From positions 1 through 5,631 of the forward strand of contig CAMONF010000167.1 in assembly GCA_946620335.1 (NCBI GenBank): DNA of 5,631 bases, read 5' to 3'. The notes under the pieces were generated by a model that worked only from the letters and a program-made list of their open reading frames with translations, was not told the DNA's origin and made no database searches. Below, in pieces: positions 1 through 5,617 of this stretch; position 1 is the first letter of the stretch; each line of letters begins with the position of its first letter. The translations under genes were made by a program, and so were the position numbers. This DNA is from an uncultured Clostridia bacterium (GTDB lineage Bacteria > Bacillota > Clostridia > Lachnospirales > Lachnospiraceae).

Positions 1-87
1 GGAAAATGGGAATCAGGGACGGTTCCTTTTCCCACTTTTCGTGAAACGAAAAGTGGGAAAAGGAACCGTCCCTGATTCCCATTTTTC
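1..87. repeat. Long perfect palindrome, REPIN/BIME-like dispersed repeat
   Basis: Bases 3-42 pair without a mismatch to 46-85 (40 bp) around a GAA loop at 43-45; the ends add a G2/T86 wobble and a G1-C87 pair, and the element may extend left of the window. Each arm also folds alone: in the left arm 2-6 pairs with 36-40 and 7-12 with 29-34 (C35 bulged), with a small inner stem 16-19/23-26. Two inverted, individually foldable units is the architecture of REPINs, which RAYT (REP-associated tyrosine transposase, IS200-like) enzymes are thought to spread. Another copy begins at 5618. T runs at the outer ends (82-86, and the complement of 3-6) mean the element could terminate transcription from both directions. 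Structure is seen directly; REPIN assignment and terminator role are inference. No transposase gene is present here. Confidence 0.85.
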
Positions 88-105
88 AGTTTCTGTTCTT
101 GCCTA

Positions 106-133
106 TTGACAAATCCGACAAAAGCGATATAAT
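106..133 (+). promoter_or_regulatory. Sigma-A promoter of lon
   Basis: A perfect -35 hexamer TTGACA (106-111) and a perfect -10 hexamer TATAAT (128-133) are separated by 16 bp, one less than optimal. The predicted transcription start is near 139-141, inside the CIRCE operator, leaving a leader of roughly 70 nt before the lon ATG. The -35 box lies 18 bp downstream of the palindromic repeat, so the repeat insulates or abuts this promoter. Confidence 0.88.
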
Positions 134-134
134 A

Positions 135-161
135 TTAGCACTCAACCGAGACTGTTGCTAA
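135..161 (+). promoter_or_regulatory. CIRCE operator (HrcA binding site) of lon, right arm degenerate
   Basis: TTAGCACTC (135-143), a spacer of exactly 9 nt (144-152), then TGTTGCTAA (153-161). The CIRCE consensus is TTAGCACTC-N9-GAGTGCTAA: the left arm matches 9/9 and the right arm 6/9, with all three mismatches at its inner end. The outer TTAGCA/TGCTAA palindrome is intact. It begins 2 bp after the -10 box and covers the likely +1, as expected for the HrcA repressor of groE and dnaK operons. Expected behaviour is repression at normal temperature and release under heat or misfolding stress. The site is seen; regulation is inferred from the known CIRCE/HrcA system. Confidence 0.85.
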
Positions 162-197
162 CAAAAACATCTCAAGCTTTACAGCATTTACATAGAC

Positions 198-205
198 AGG
201 AGGTG
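198..205 (+). promoter_or_regulatory. Ribosome binding site of lon (decides the start)
   Basis: AGGAGGTG is a near-perfect complement of the 16S rRNA 3' end; 8 nt separate its AGGAGG core from ATG 212. It selects this ATG over the in-frame upstream TTG at 155, which lies within the CIRCE right arm and has no Shine-Dalgarno sequence. A second ATG at 215 directly follows and could also be used. Confidence 0.9.
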
Positions 206-211
206 AAAGAG

Positions 212-2644
212 ATGATGGAAATGGAAACACGCATGGTCCTGCCGGTATTCGACGCAGTCTTACTGCCCGACGTGGATATGCGCCTCAGCGCCGACGCCGT
301 CAGCGAGGAGGAGAGGAGCCGGATCAAGATCGACGGCGGAAAGATTGCCATCGTCCCGCTCAAGACGGAGAAGAACCCCGAGGAGCGCAATGCCCTCAAG
401 GGGGATGATTTTTATCCCCTCGGCGTGGCGGCCGAGGTGTTGGAGATCACCAACGAACGGTTCGGCGTGGTCATGCACGTCCAGACCCGGGAGAAGATCA
501 GCATCAGCCATCTGACGGCCAATTCGGGCATCGTGGAGGCAGAGTGCACGCCGGTGGACGAGATCATGGACGTGACGGAGGAGAGCGAGGAGAAGCTCCT
601 GGCATCCTTAAAGAAACAGTGCACGGAGCTGGCCGGCAATATCCGGGGCGGCGAGTACGCGATCGAATATATCAAGATGATCGGCAGCGTCAACGAGTTC
701 GCCTGCGCCTTCCTCAACTTCTTCGACATGACGCCGGATGAAAAGTATGCCCTGCTGGAGGCCGATTCCTTTAAGGAGAGGGGCGAGCTGATCCACGAGG
801 CCCTCATGCGCTTCAAGGCCGGCATTGATCTCCAGGTCACCCTGGCCAACCGGGAGGACCCGGAGAACACGGCTTACAAGAAACACGCCATCAGCAAGCA
901 GCTGAAGGTGCTGCAGAAGGAGCTGGAGGACCTGGAGGGCGGTTCTTCCGAGGACGAGGACAGCTTCAAGGCCAAAATCGAGCGCTGCCACATGCCTGAG
1001 GAGGCGGAGAAGGAGGCCCTGCGGGTCTTAAAGCGCTTCGAGCAGGAGCCGGAGAACGGCGCCGAGTACAATTCCCTCTACGATTACCTGGACTTCCTGA
1101 CCTCCCTGCCCTGGCAGGCGGAGGAGCAGAAGGACATTGACATGAAGAACGCCCGGAAGATCCTGGACCGCGACCACTATGGCTTAAAGAAGGTCAAGGA
1201 GCGGATCCTGGAGCATCTGGCGGTCATGCAGCTGAACGGCAAGCAGAACGGCTCCATCCTTCTTCTGGTTGGTGCACCGGGCACCGGCAAGACGTCCATG
1301 GGGCGGAGCGTGGCGGAAGCCATGGGGCGGAAGTATGTCCGCATTTCCCTGGGCGGCATCCGGGATGAGGCGGAGATCCGCGGCCACAGACGGACCTACA
1401 TCGGGGCCATGCCGGGCCGCATTCTGGAAGGCATCAAGCGGGCGGGTTCCATGAACCCGGTCGTGGTCCTCGACGAGGTGGACAAAATCAGGTCCAGCTT
1501 CGACGGCGATCCCTCTTCCGCGCTGCTGGAGGCCCTGGATCCGGAGCAGAATTCGACCTTCACGGACCACTACGCCAATGTGCCCTACGACCTGTCCCAC
1601 GTCTTCTTCATCTGCACGGCCAACACCTGGGATACCATCCCGCGGCCGCTGCTTGACCGTATGGAAATGATCGAGCTGCCGGGCTACACGCCGGAGGAGC
1701 ATTTCCAGATCGCGAAGCGCCACCTGGTGCCGCAGGCCGTCAAGGAGACCGGCCTTGCCAAGACGGATATCCGGTTCACGGACGGAGCGCTTCGGAAGAT
1801 CATTTCCGAGTATACCTCCGAGGCGGGCGTCCGCGGCCTCAAGAAGCAGATCCAGGCCGTCTGCCGCAAGGCAGCAGTGGAGATCGTCGAGGCCCGGCTG
1901 GAAGACAAATCAAAACAGGCCGAGGAAGGGGAAGCTCCGAAGAAACCGAAGACCCTGGTGGTCGCCGAGCGGAACGTGGAGAAGTTCCTGGGCAAGAAGA
2001 TCATCAACCACGACAAGGTCATGAAGGACAACCCGGCCGGCGTGGTCACAGGCCTCGCCTGGACCCAGGCGGGCGGCGAGATCCTCTTCATCGAGTCGGT
2101 GGCCATGGACGGCGGCGGGCATATCCACCTGACCGGCCAGATCGGCGACGTCATGAAGGAGTCGGCGGAGACCGCCGTGAGCCTGGTGAAGAGCACCTTC
2201 ATGGGCAGCGGCTACGACTTTAGCGGCAAGGATATCCACATCCACATCCCGGAGGGCGCCGTGCCCAAGGATGGTCCGTCCGCAGGCATCACCATGTTCA
2301 CAGCGGTGGTGTCCCTGGTCACAGGAAAGCCTGTCAGCCCCTATCTGGCCATGACAGGCGAGATTTCCCTGCGCGGCCAGGTCCTGCCCATCGGCGGGCT
2401 GCCTGAGAAGCTCATGGCTGCCGAGCGGTCAGGGGTCAAAAAGGTCCTCATTCCCAAGGAGAACGTCCGCGACCTTGAGGACGTGCCGGCAGAGATCCGC
2501 GGCAAGCTGGAGATCGTGCCTGTTACCAATGTCTCTGAGGTCATTCGGGAGGCGCTCGATATGGAGCTGCCCGCCAGGTCGGCCCAGCCCTTCCTGAGAG
2601 GAGGGGAAGCGGTCCAGGCTGAAGGATCCGCAAACGAACAGTAA
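212..2644 (+). CDS. lon: ATP-dependent protease La (LonA family)
   Basis: This 810-residue cytosolic AAA+ serine protease unfolds and degrades misfolded and selected regulatory proteins as a ring oligomer. Its length is close to the usual 770-820. Domains in order: LON substrate-binding domain (about 8-200); helical/coiled-coil region (about 225-300); AAA+ module with Walker A GAPGTGKT (354-361, Lys360), Walker B VVVLDEVDKI (417-426, Asp421-Glu422), sensor-1 Asn471 and arginine-finger candidate Arg483; a lid with a charged Lys/Glu-rich insert near 570-585; protease domain (about 605-790) with nucleophile Ser690 in PKDGPSAG and Lys733 in GGLPEKL. The Ser-Lys spacing of 43 equals that of E. coli Lon. 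The N-terminal strand (MVLPVFDAVLLPD) departs from the usual LPLR..V.FP pattern, Walker A carries Ala and Thr where Pro and Val are common, and a polar tail of about 20 residues follows the protease fold. It is monocistronic: its own promoter, CIRCE and terminator. LonB is excluded because no membrane segment interrupts the ATPase module. Confidence 0.97.
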   Translation: MMEMETRMVLPVFDAVLLPDVDMRLSADAVSEEERSRIKIDGGKIAIVPLKTEKNPEERNALKGDDFYPLGVAAEVLEITNERFGVVMHVQTREKISISHLTANSGIVEAECTPVDEIMDVTEESEEKLLASLKKQCTELAGNIRGGEYAIEYIKMIGSVNEFACAFLNFFDMTPDEKYALLEADSFKERGELIHEALMRFKAGIDLQVTLANREDPENTAYKKHAISKQLKVLQKELEDLEGGSSEDEDSFKAKIERCHMPEEAEKEALRVLKRFEQEPENGAEYNSLYDYLDFLTSLPWQAEEQKDIDMKNARKILDRDHYGLKKVKERILEHLAVMQLNGKQNGSILLLVGAPGTGKTSMGRSVAEAMGRKYVRISLGGIRDEAEIRGHRRTYIGAMPGRILEGIKRAGSMNPVVVLDEVDKIRSSFDGDPSSALLEALDPEQNSTFTDHYANVPYDLSHVFFICTANTWDTIPRPLLDRMEMIELPGYTPEEHFQIAKRHLVPQAVKETGLAKTDIRFTDGALRKIISEYTSEAGVRGLKKQIQAVCRKAAVEIVEARLEDKSKQAEEGEAPKKPKTLVVAERNVEKFLGKKIINHDKVMKDNPAGVVTGLAWTQAGGEILFIESVAMDGGGHIHLTGQIGDVMKESAETAVSLVKSTFMGSGYDFSGKDIHIHIPEGAVPKDGPSAGITMFTAVVSLVTGKPVSPYLAMTGEISLRGQVLPIGGLPEKLMAAERSGVKKVLIPKENVRDLEDVPAEIRGKLEIVPVTNVSEVIREALDMELPARSAQPFLRGGEAVQAEGSANEQ

Positions 2645-2655
2645 ATAAAACCTCG

Positions 2656-2689
2656 AATCCCCTGCGCCCTGGCGGCGCGGGGGATTTTT
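2656..2689 (+). terminator. Intrinsic terminator of lon
   Basis: A stem of 13 pairs (2656-2668 with 2674-2686, one T-G wobble at 2663/2679) closes on a 5-nt loop and leads into TTTTT at 2685-2689. It starts 11 nt after the lon stop codon. It makes lon a single-gene unit and implies malQ needs its own promoter. Confidence 0.93.
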
Positions 2690-2819
2690 GGTCCGTTGAT
2701 GGTGCGGCGATGATTCCGGTCCGGGAGCAGCTGTCTGAAGGTCCGAGCGGCTCTGCGCCCGACTGGGGAGGCAATCTATAAGAGCCTGATGCTGTCCGCA
2801 TCTTCCCCGCCTGATTCGC
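2690..2819. other. Non-coding spacer with nothing recognisable
   Basis: This is the middle of the 341-bp gap between lon and malQ. I see no ribosome binding site followed by a credible reading frame, no tRNA-like fold, no tandem repeat and no copy of the palindromic element. Short frames on the minus strand here have no start signals and no recognisable protein content. Confidence 0.6.
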
Positions 2820-2833
2820 TTTAGTTGACTAAA
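2820..2833. promoter_or_regulatory. Candidate operator palindrome at the malQ -35 box
   Basis: TTTAGT-TG-ACTAAA is a perfect inverted repeat with 6-bp arms and a 2-bp centre. It overlaps the whole -35 hexamer of the malQ promoter, a position where a bound repressor would block RNA polymerase. The GT-NN-AC core is loosely like GntR/FadR-type half sites, and it does not fit the CcpA cre consensus well. The regulator is unknown; a palindrome this size can also arise by chance. Confidence 0.4.
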
Positions 2834-2853
2834 ATGATAAATTGTGGTTTAAT
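2825..2853 (+). promoter_or_regulatory. Sigma-A promoter of the malQ-thyA unit, extended -10
   Basis: The -35 box TTGACT (2825-2830) matches consensus at 5 of 6 bases and is followed after 17 bp by the -10 box TTTAAT (2848-2853), also 5 of 6. TG at 2845-2846, one base before the -10, makes it an extended -10 promoter. The predicted start is about 2859-2862, giving a leader of about 125 nt. It is the only convincing promoter in the gap and lies downstream of the lon terminator. Confidence 0.75.
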
Positions 2854-2860
2854 GGAAGGT

Positions 2861-2903
2861 GACCGCGCAGCGCTTCAGGCTGTCTGCGCGGCCGTCTCTT
2901 TTT
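2861..2903 (+). promoter_or_regulatory. GC-rich leader hairpin of malQ, possible attenuator or 5' stabiliser
   Basis: CCGCGCAG (2863-2870) pairs perfectly with CTGCGCGG (2884-2891) around a 13-nt loop. A T-rich stretch follows and ends in TTTTT (2899-2903), seven bases after the stem. A competing pairing exists: GACCGC (2861-2866) is complementary to GCGGTC (2910-2915), and forming it would break the first stem. The hairpin sits at or next to the predicted mRNA 5' end. It could be a weak terminator under attenuation or a 5' hairpin protecting the transcript. The T run is farther from the stem than in a standard terminator. I recognise no known riboswitch or T-box element. Confidence 0.45.
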
Positions 2904-2971
2904 GCCTTTGCGGTCGGTTTTCATTTTCAGGCGGACGAAGAGGGCAGAAGAGGCCTTAAAACTAACGAGGA

Positions 2972-2978
2972 AGAAGGT
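2972..2978 (+). promoter_or_regulatory. Ribosome binding site of malQ (decides the start)
   Basis: AGAAGGT differs from AGGAGGT at one base, and 8 nt separate its GG from ATG 2986. The in-frame TTG at 2902, 28 codons upstream, lies in the leader hairpin's T-rich tail with no ribosome binding site. The residues it would add do not resemble the MalQ N-terminus. Confidence 0.75.
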
Positions 2979-2985
2979 AATAACC

Positions 2986-4740
2986 ATGCGAGCAAGCGGT
3001 ATTCTGTGCCCCATCTCATCCATCCCGTCGCCCTTCGGCATCGGGTGCTTTTCCACGGAAGCTTATGAATTCGTGGATTTCCTGAAGAAGGCCGGCCAGG
3101 CCTACTGGCAGGTCCTGCCCTTCGGCCCCACGGGTTACGGCGATTCCCCCTACCAGAGCTTTTCCACTTTCGCCGGGAATCCTTATTTCATCAGCCTCGG
3201 CAAGCTGGTCAGCCGGGGGCTTTTGACCTGGGATGAGGTGAACAGCTTTGACTTCGGCCACGACCCGGCAGACGTCGATTACGGCAAGCTCTACAACAGC
3301 CGGTTCAAGGTCCTGAAGCTGGCCGCAGACCGGTTCTTTGACGATCCGGACGAGGCTTACGAGCAGTTCATCGAGGACAATGCCTACTGGCTCGATGACT
3401 ATACCCTCTACATGGCCGTAAAGCTGGCCAACGGCGGCAAGAGCTGGAGCGACTGGCCGGAGGATATCAAGAAGCGGGAGCCGAAGGCCATGGCGGCGGC
3501 TCAGGAAGAGGACAAGGAGACCATCGATTTCTTCCGTTTCCAGCAGTATATGTTCGACACCCAGTGGCATGACTTAAAGGCCTACGCCCACAGGAACCAC
3601 GTCGAGATCATCGGCGACATCCCCTTCTACACCGCCTTCGACAGCGCGGACACCTGGGCCCACCCGGAAATGTTCCACTTTGACGAGGAAATGAACCCCG
3701 TGACCGTGGCCGGCTGCCCGCCCGATGCTTTTTCGGCTGACGGCCAGCTCTGGGGCAATCCCATTTACCGTTGGGACTACCTGAAGGATACGGGCTATGC
3801 CTGGTGGATCCGCCGGATCCGCCGCTGCTTCGAGCTCTGCGACGTCCTCCGCGTGGACCATTTCCGCGCCTTCGACGAGTACTATGCCATCCCGGGCAAG
3901 GACGAGGATGCCCGGAACGGCGAGTGGCAGCCGGGCCCCGGTATCGGCTTCTTCAACAAGGTCAAGGAAGAGCTGGGCGATGTCCGCTTCATCGCCGAGG
4001 ACCTGGGCTACATCACCGATTCTGTGAAGCAGCTCCTTGAGGACTCCGGCTTCCCGGGCATGAAGGTCCTGCAGTTCGCCTTCGATCCCAGCGAGGACAG
4101 CGATTATCTGCCCCACAAGTACGACCACAACTGCGTCGTCTACACGGGCACCCATGACAACGAGACCACCAGGAGCTGGGTGGAGAATGCCAGCGACCAT
4201 GACCGGCATTACTCCAGGCTCTACATCAACTCCATCTTTACCAATTACGACGATTACACCTGGGACTTCATCCGCCAGGCCCACTGCTCCGTCGCGGACC
4301 TCTGCGTGGTGCCCATCGGCGACTACCTGCTGAAGGGCAAGGAAGGCCGGATCAACCATCCTTCCACCACCGGAGCCAACTGGCGCTGGCGTATCCGCCG
4401 GGAGGAGCTGACCGACGCTCTGGCCGAGCGAATCTACGGGCTGACCAAGATGTACGGCCGTCTGCCGGCCGGCGAGATTGAGGACGTGAAGCTGGCCAAC
4501 CGGGCAGCTGCCGCCATCCAGAGCCTGGCCTGGGTCAACGAGCACGACCCGGACGCCGTCAAGGCGGCCATGGAGAGGCTTGAGGAGGCGGGCATCAAGG
4601 CTGAGCGCAGGCACGGCCGTGTCTACGCCGAGCTGGGCGCCGACGCGGATGGCAATGTGCCGGAGCTCGACCGTGTTCTCAGGCAGCTGAAGAAGCTGCA
4701 TGTGGACAATGCGGAGGTGCAGGCAGCTGCGGAGGACTGA
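2986..4740 (+). CDS. malQ: 4-alpha-glucanotransferase (amylomaltase), GH77
   Basis: This cytosolic enzyme moves glucan segments between maltooligosaccharides, releasing glucose and lengthening chains for phosphorylase in maltodextrin and glycogen use. It has 584 residues. The N-terminus (SGILCPISSIPSPFGIG) is typical of the short bacterial amylomaltase type and lacks the extra N-terminal domains of E. coli MalQ. Family motifs: GDSPYQ (52-57), GDIPFY (210-215), GCPPDAFSADGQLWGNP (243-259). Catalytic residues by analogy with Thermus amylomaltase (Asp293, Glu340, Asp395): nucleophile Asp291 in RVDHFRAF, acid/base Glu338 in IAEDLG, Asp391 in GTHDNET. The core ends near 492 (NWRWRI...TKMYGR), where most short GH77 proteins stop. 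Residues 493-584 are extra: an Ala-rich helical stretch, a short segment around RRHGRVYAELG, and a charged helical end; I do not recognise this part. It leads a two-gene unit with thyA and has its own promoter and leader. Confidence 0.95.
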   Translation: MRASGILCPISSIPSPFGIGCFSTEAYEFVDFLKKAGQAYWQVLPFGPTGYGDSPYQSFSTFAGNPYFISLGKLVSRGLLTWDEVNSFDFGHDPADVDYGKLYNSRFKVLKLAADRFFDDPDEAYEQFIEDNAYWLDDYTLYMAVKLANGGKSWSDWPEDIKKREPKAMAAAQEEDKETIDFFRFQQYMFDTQWHDLKAYAHRNHVEIIGDIPFYTAFDSADTWAHPEMFHFDEEMNPVTVAGCPPDAFSADGQLWGNPIYRWDYLKDTGYAWWIRRIRRCFELCDVLRVDHFRAFDEYYAIPGKDEDARNGEWQPGPGIGFFNKVKEELGDVRFIAEDLGYITDSVKQLLEDSGFPGMKVLQFAFDPSEDSDYLPHKYDHNCVVYTGTHDNETTRSWVENASDHDRHYSRLYINSIFTNYDDYTWDFIRQAHCSVADLCVVPIGDYLLKGKEGRINHPSTTGANWRWRIRREELTDALAERIYGLTKMYGRLPAGEIEDVKLANRAAAAIQSLAWVNEHDPDAVKAAMERLEEAGIKAERRHGRVYAELGADADGNVPELDRVLRQLKKLHVDNAEVQAAAED

Positions 4741-4755
4741 TATCCTACGGAAGAA

Positions 4756-4763
4756 GGGAGGAG
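4756..4763 (+). promoter_or_regulatory. Ribosome binding site of thyA
   Basis: GGGAGGAG contains the GGAGG core at 4757-4761, six bases before ATG 4768. The whole malQ-thyA spacer is 27 nt, with no room for a terminator or promoter, so the two genes are cotranscribed. Confidence 0.88.
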
Positions 4764-4767
4764 CAGC

Positions 4768-5616
4768 ATGAGCAGGGCGGATCTTATTTTCATCGACATG
4801 TGCCGGAGCATCCTCGACAATGGAACGGACACCCAGGGCGAGAAGGTGCGTCCCCACTGGGAAGACGGCACGCCGGCGTACACCATCAAGCAGTTCGGCG
4901 TGGTGAACCGCTACGACCTCCGGGAGGAGTTCCCGGCCATCACCCTCCGGAGAACGGCGCTCAAGACCTGCATGGAGGAAATCCTGTGGATCTGGCAGCG
5001 CAAGTCCAACAATATCCATGACCTGAAGGCCCACATCTGGGACGAGTGGGCCGACGAGGACGGCTCCATCGGCAAGGCTTATGGCTACCAGGTGGGCGTC
5101 AAGTCCCAGTACAGGGAGGGCATGTTCGACCAGATGGACCGGGTCCTCTACGACCTGAAGCACAATCCCTTCAGCCGCCGGATCCTGACGTCCCTCTACA
5201 ACCACCAGGACCTCCACGAGATGAACCTCTATCCCTGCGCCTGGTCCATGACCTACAACGTCACCCAGCGGCCAGGCGAGGACAAGCTCACTCTGAACGC
5301 GGTCCTCAACCAGCGCTCCCAGGACGTGCTGGCCGCCAACAACTGGAACGTCTGCCAGTACGCCATCCTCCTCATGATGGTGGCCCAGAGTGTGGACATG
5401 GTTCCCGGTGAGCTGGTCCACGTGATTGCGGACGCCCACATTTACGACCGGCACGTGGACATCGTGCGGGAGCTCATTTCCCGCCCGACCTATCCGGCGC
5501 CGACCGTTCGATTGAACCCGGAAGTGAAGGATTTCTACGCCTTCACCACCGACGACCTGATCGTGGAGAACTACCAGCACGGTCCCCAGGTCAAAAACAT
5601 TCCTATTGCAATCTAA
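4768..5616 (+). CDS. thyA: Thymidylate synthase
   Basis: This enzyme makes dTMP from dUMP using 5,10-methylenetetrahydrofolate as carbon and hydride donor, yielding dihydrofolate; it acts as a cytosolic dimer. It has 282 residues, a full length. Catalytic Cys157 lies in YPCAWS. dUMP-binding residues are present: Arg28 (KVRPHW), the Arg137-Arg138 pair contributed by the partner subunit (FSRRI), Arg183-Ser184-Asp186 (QRSQD), Asn194, and His224/Tyr226 in DAHIY. Segments such as TPAYT, EEILWIWQRKSNNI and LNPEVKDFYAFTTDD resemble the B. subtilis/phage phi3T-type ThyA more than the E. coli type. The usual G-x-P-F-N motif reads ANNWN, which I recall as common in clostridial ThyA, so not a defect. 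It is the second gene of the malQ unit. Its product dihydrofolate needs dihydrofolate reductase; folA often neighbours thyA but none is visible before the window ends. Confidence 0.97.
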   Translation: MSRADLIFIDMCRSILDNGTDTQGEKVRPHWEDGTPAYTIKQFGVVNRYDLREEFPAITLRRTALKTCMEEILWIWQRKSNNIHDLKAHIWDEWADEDGSIGKAYGYQVGVKSQYREGMFDQMDRVLYDLKHNPFSRRILTSLYNHQDLHEMNLYPCAWSMTYNVTQRPGEDKLTLNAVLNQRSQDVLAANNWNVCQYAILLMMVAQSVDMVPGELVHVIADAHIYDRHVDIVRELISRPTYPAPTVRLNPEVKDFYAFTTDDLIVENYQHGPQVKNIPIAI

Positions 5617-5617
5617 C

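Noticed and set aside
1..87. Palindrome as a CRISPR repeat or an ordinary single terminator
   Set aside because: There is no array of spaced direct repeats. The stem is far longer than a terminator and a second copy lies elsewhere, so a dispersed palindromic repeat fits better, although it may still terminate transcription.
155..211. Upstream in-frame TTG start for lon adding 19 residues
   Set aside because: The TTG lies within the CIRCE right arm, close to the predicted transcript start, and lacks a ribosome binding site; ATG 212 has an excellent one.
106..211. CtsR operator upstream of lon
   Set aside because: The tandem GGTCAAA heptads expected for CtsR are absent; the inverted repeat matches CIRCE spacing instead.
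1184..1723. Minus-strand and shifted-frame open frames inside lon
   Set aside because: They overlap the conserved ATPase and protease coding regions, carry no ribosome binding sites, and show no family motifs.
2541..2801. 86-codon minus-strand frame across the lon end and spacer
   Set aside because: It runs through the lon terminator and C-terminal coding sequence, has Pro/Arg-rich shadow-like content and no start signal.
2902..2985. Upstream in-frame TTG start for malQ adding 28 residues
   Set aside because: The extra residues are basic and unlike any MalQ N-terminus, the TTG sits in the leader's T run, and ATG 2986 has a properly spaced ribosome binding site.
2859..3068. 69-codon plus-strand frame overlapping the malQ leader and start
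   Set aside because: It overlaps malQ out of frame, starts at the predicted mRNA 5' end without a ribosome binding site, and has no recognisable content.
5320..5349. ThyA as inactive because the G-x-P-F-N motif is replaced by ANNWN
   Set aside because: The functional Asn194 is retained, all other dUMP-contact residues and Cys157 are present, and the variant is, to my recollection, common in clostridial ThyA.
3574..5580. 668-codon open frame on the minus strand opposite malQ and thyA
   Set aside because: It is the mirror of strong G/C third-position bias in the real genes. Its translation is low-complexity, rich in Val, Gly, Leu, Asp and His, with no recognisable domain, and it spans two conserved genes.
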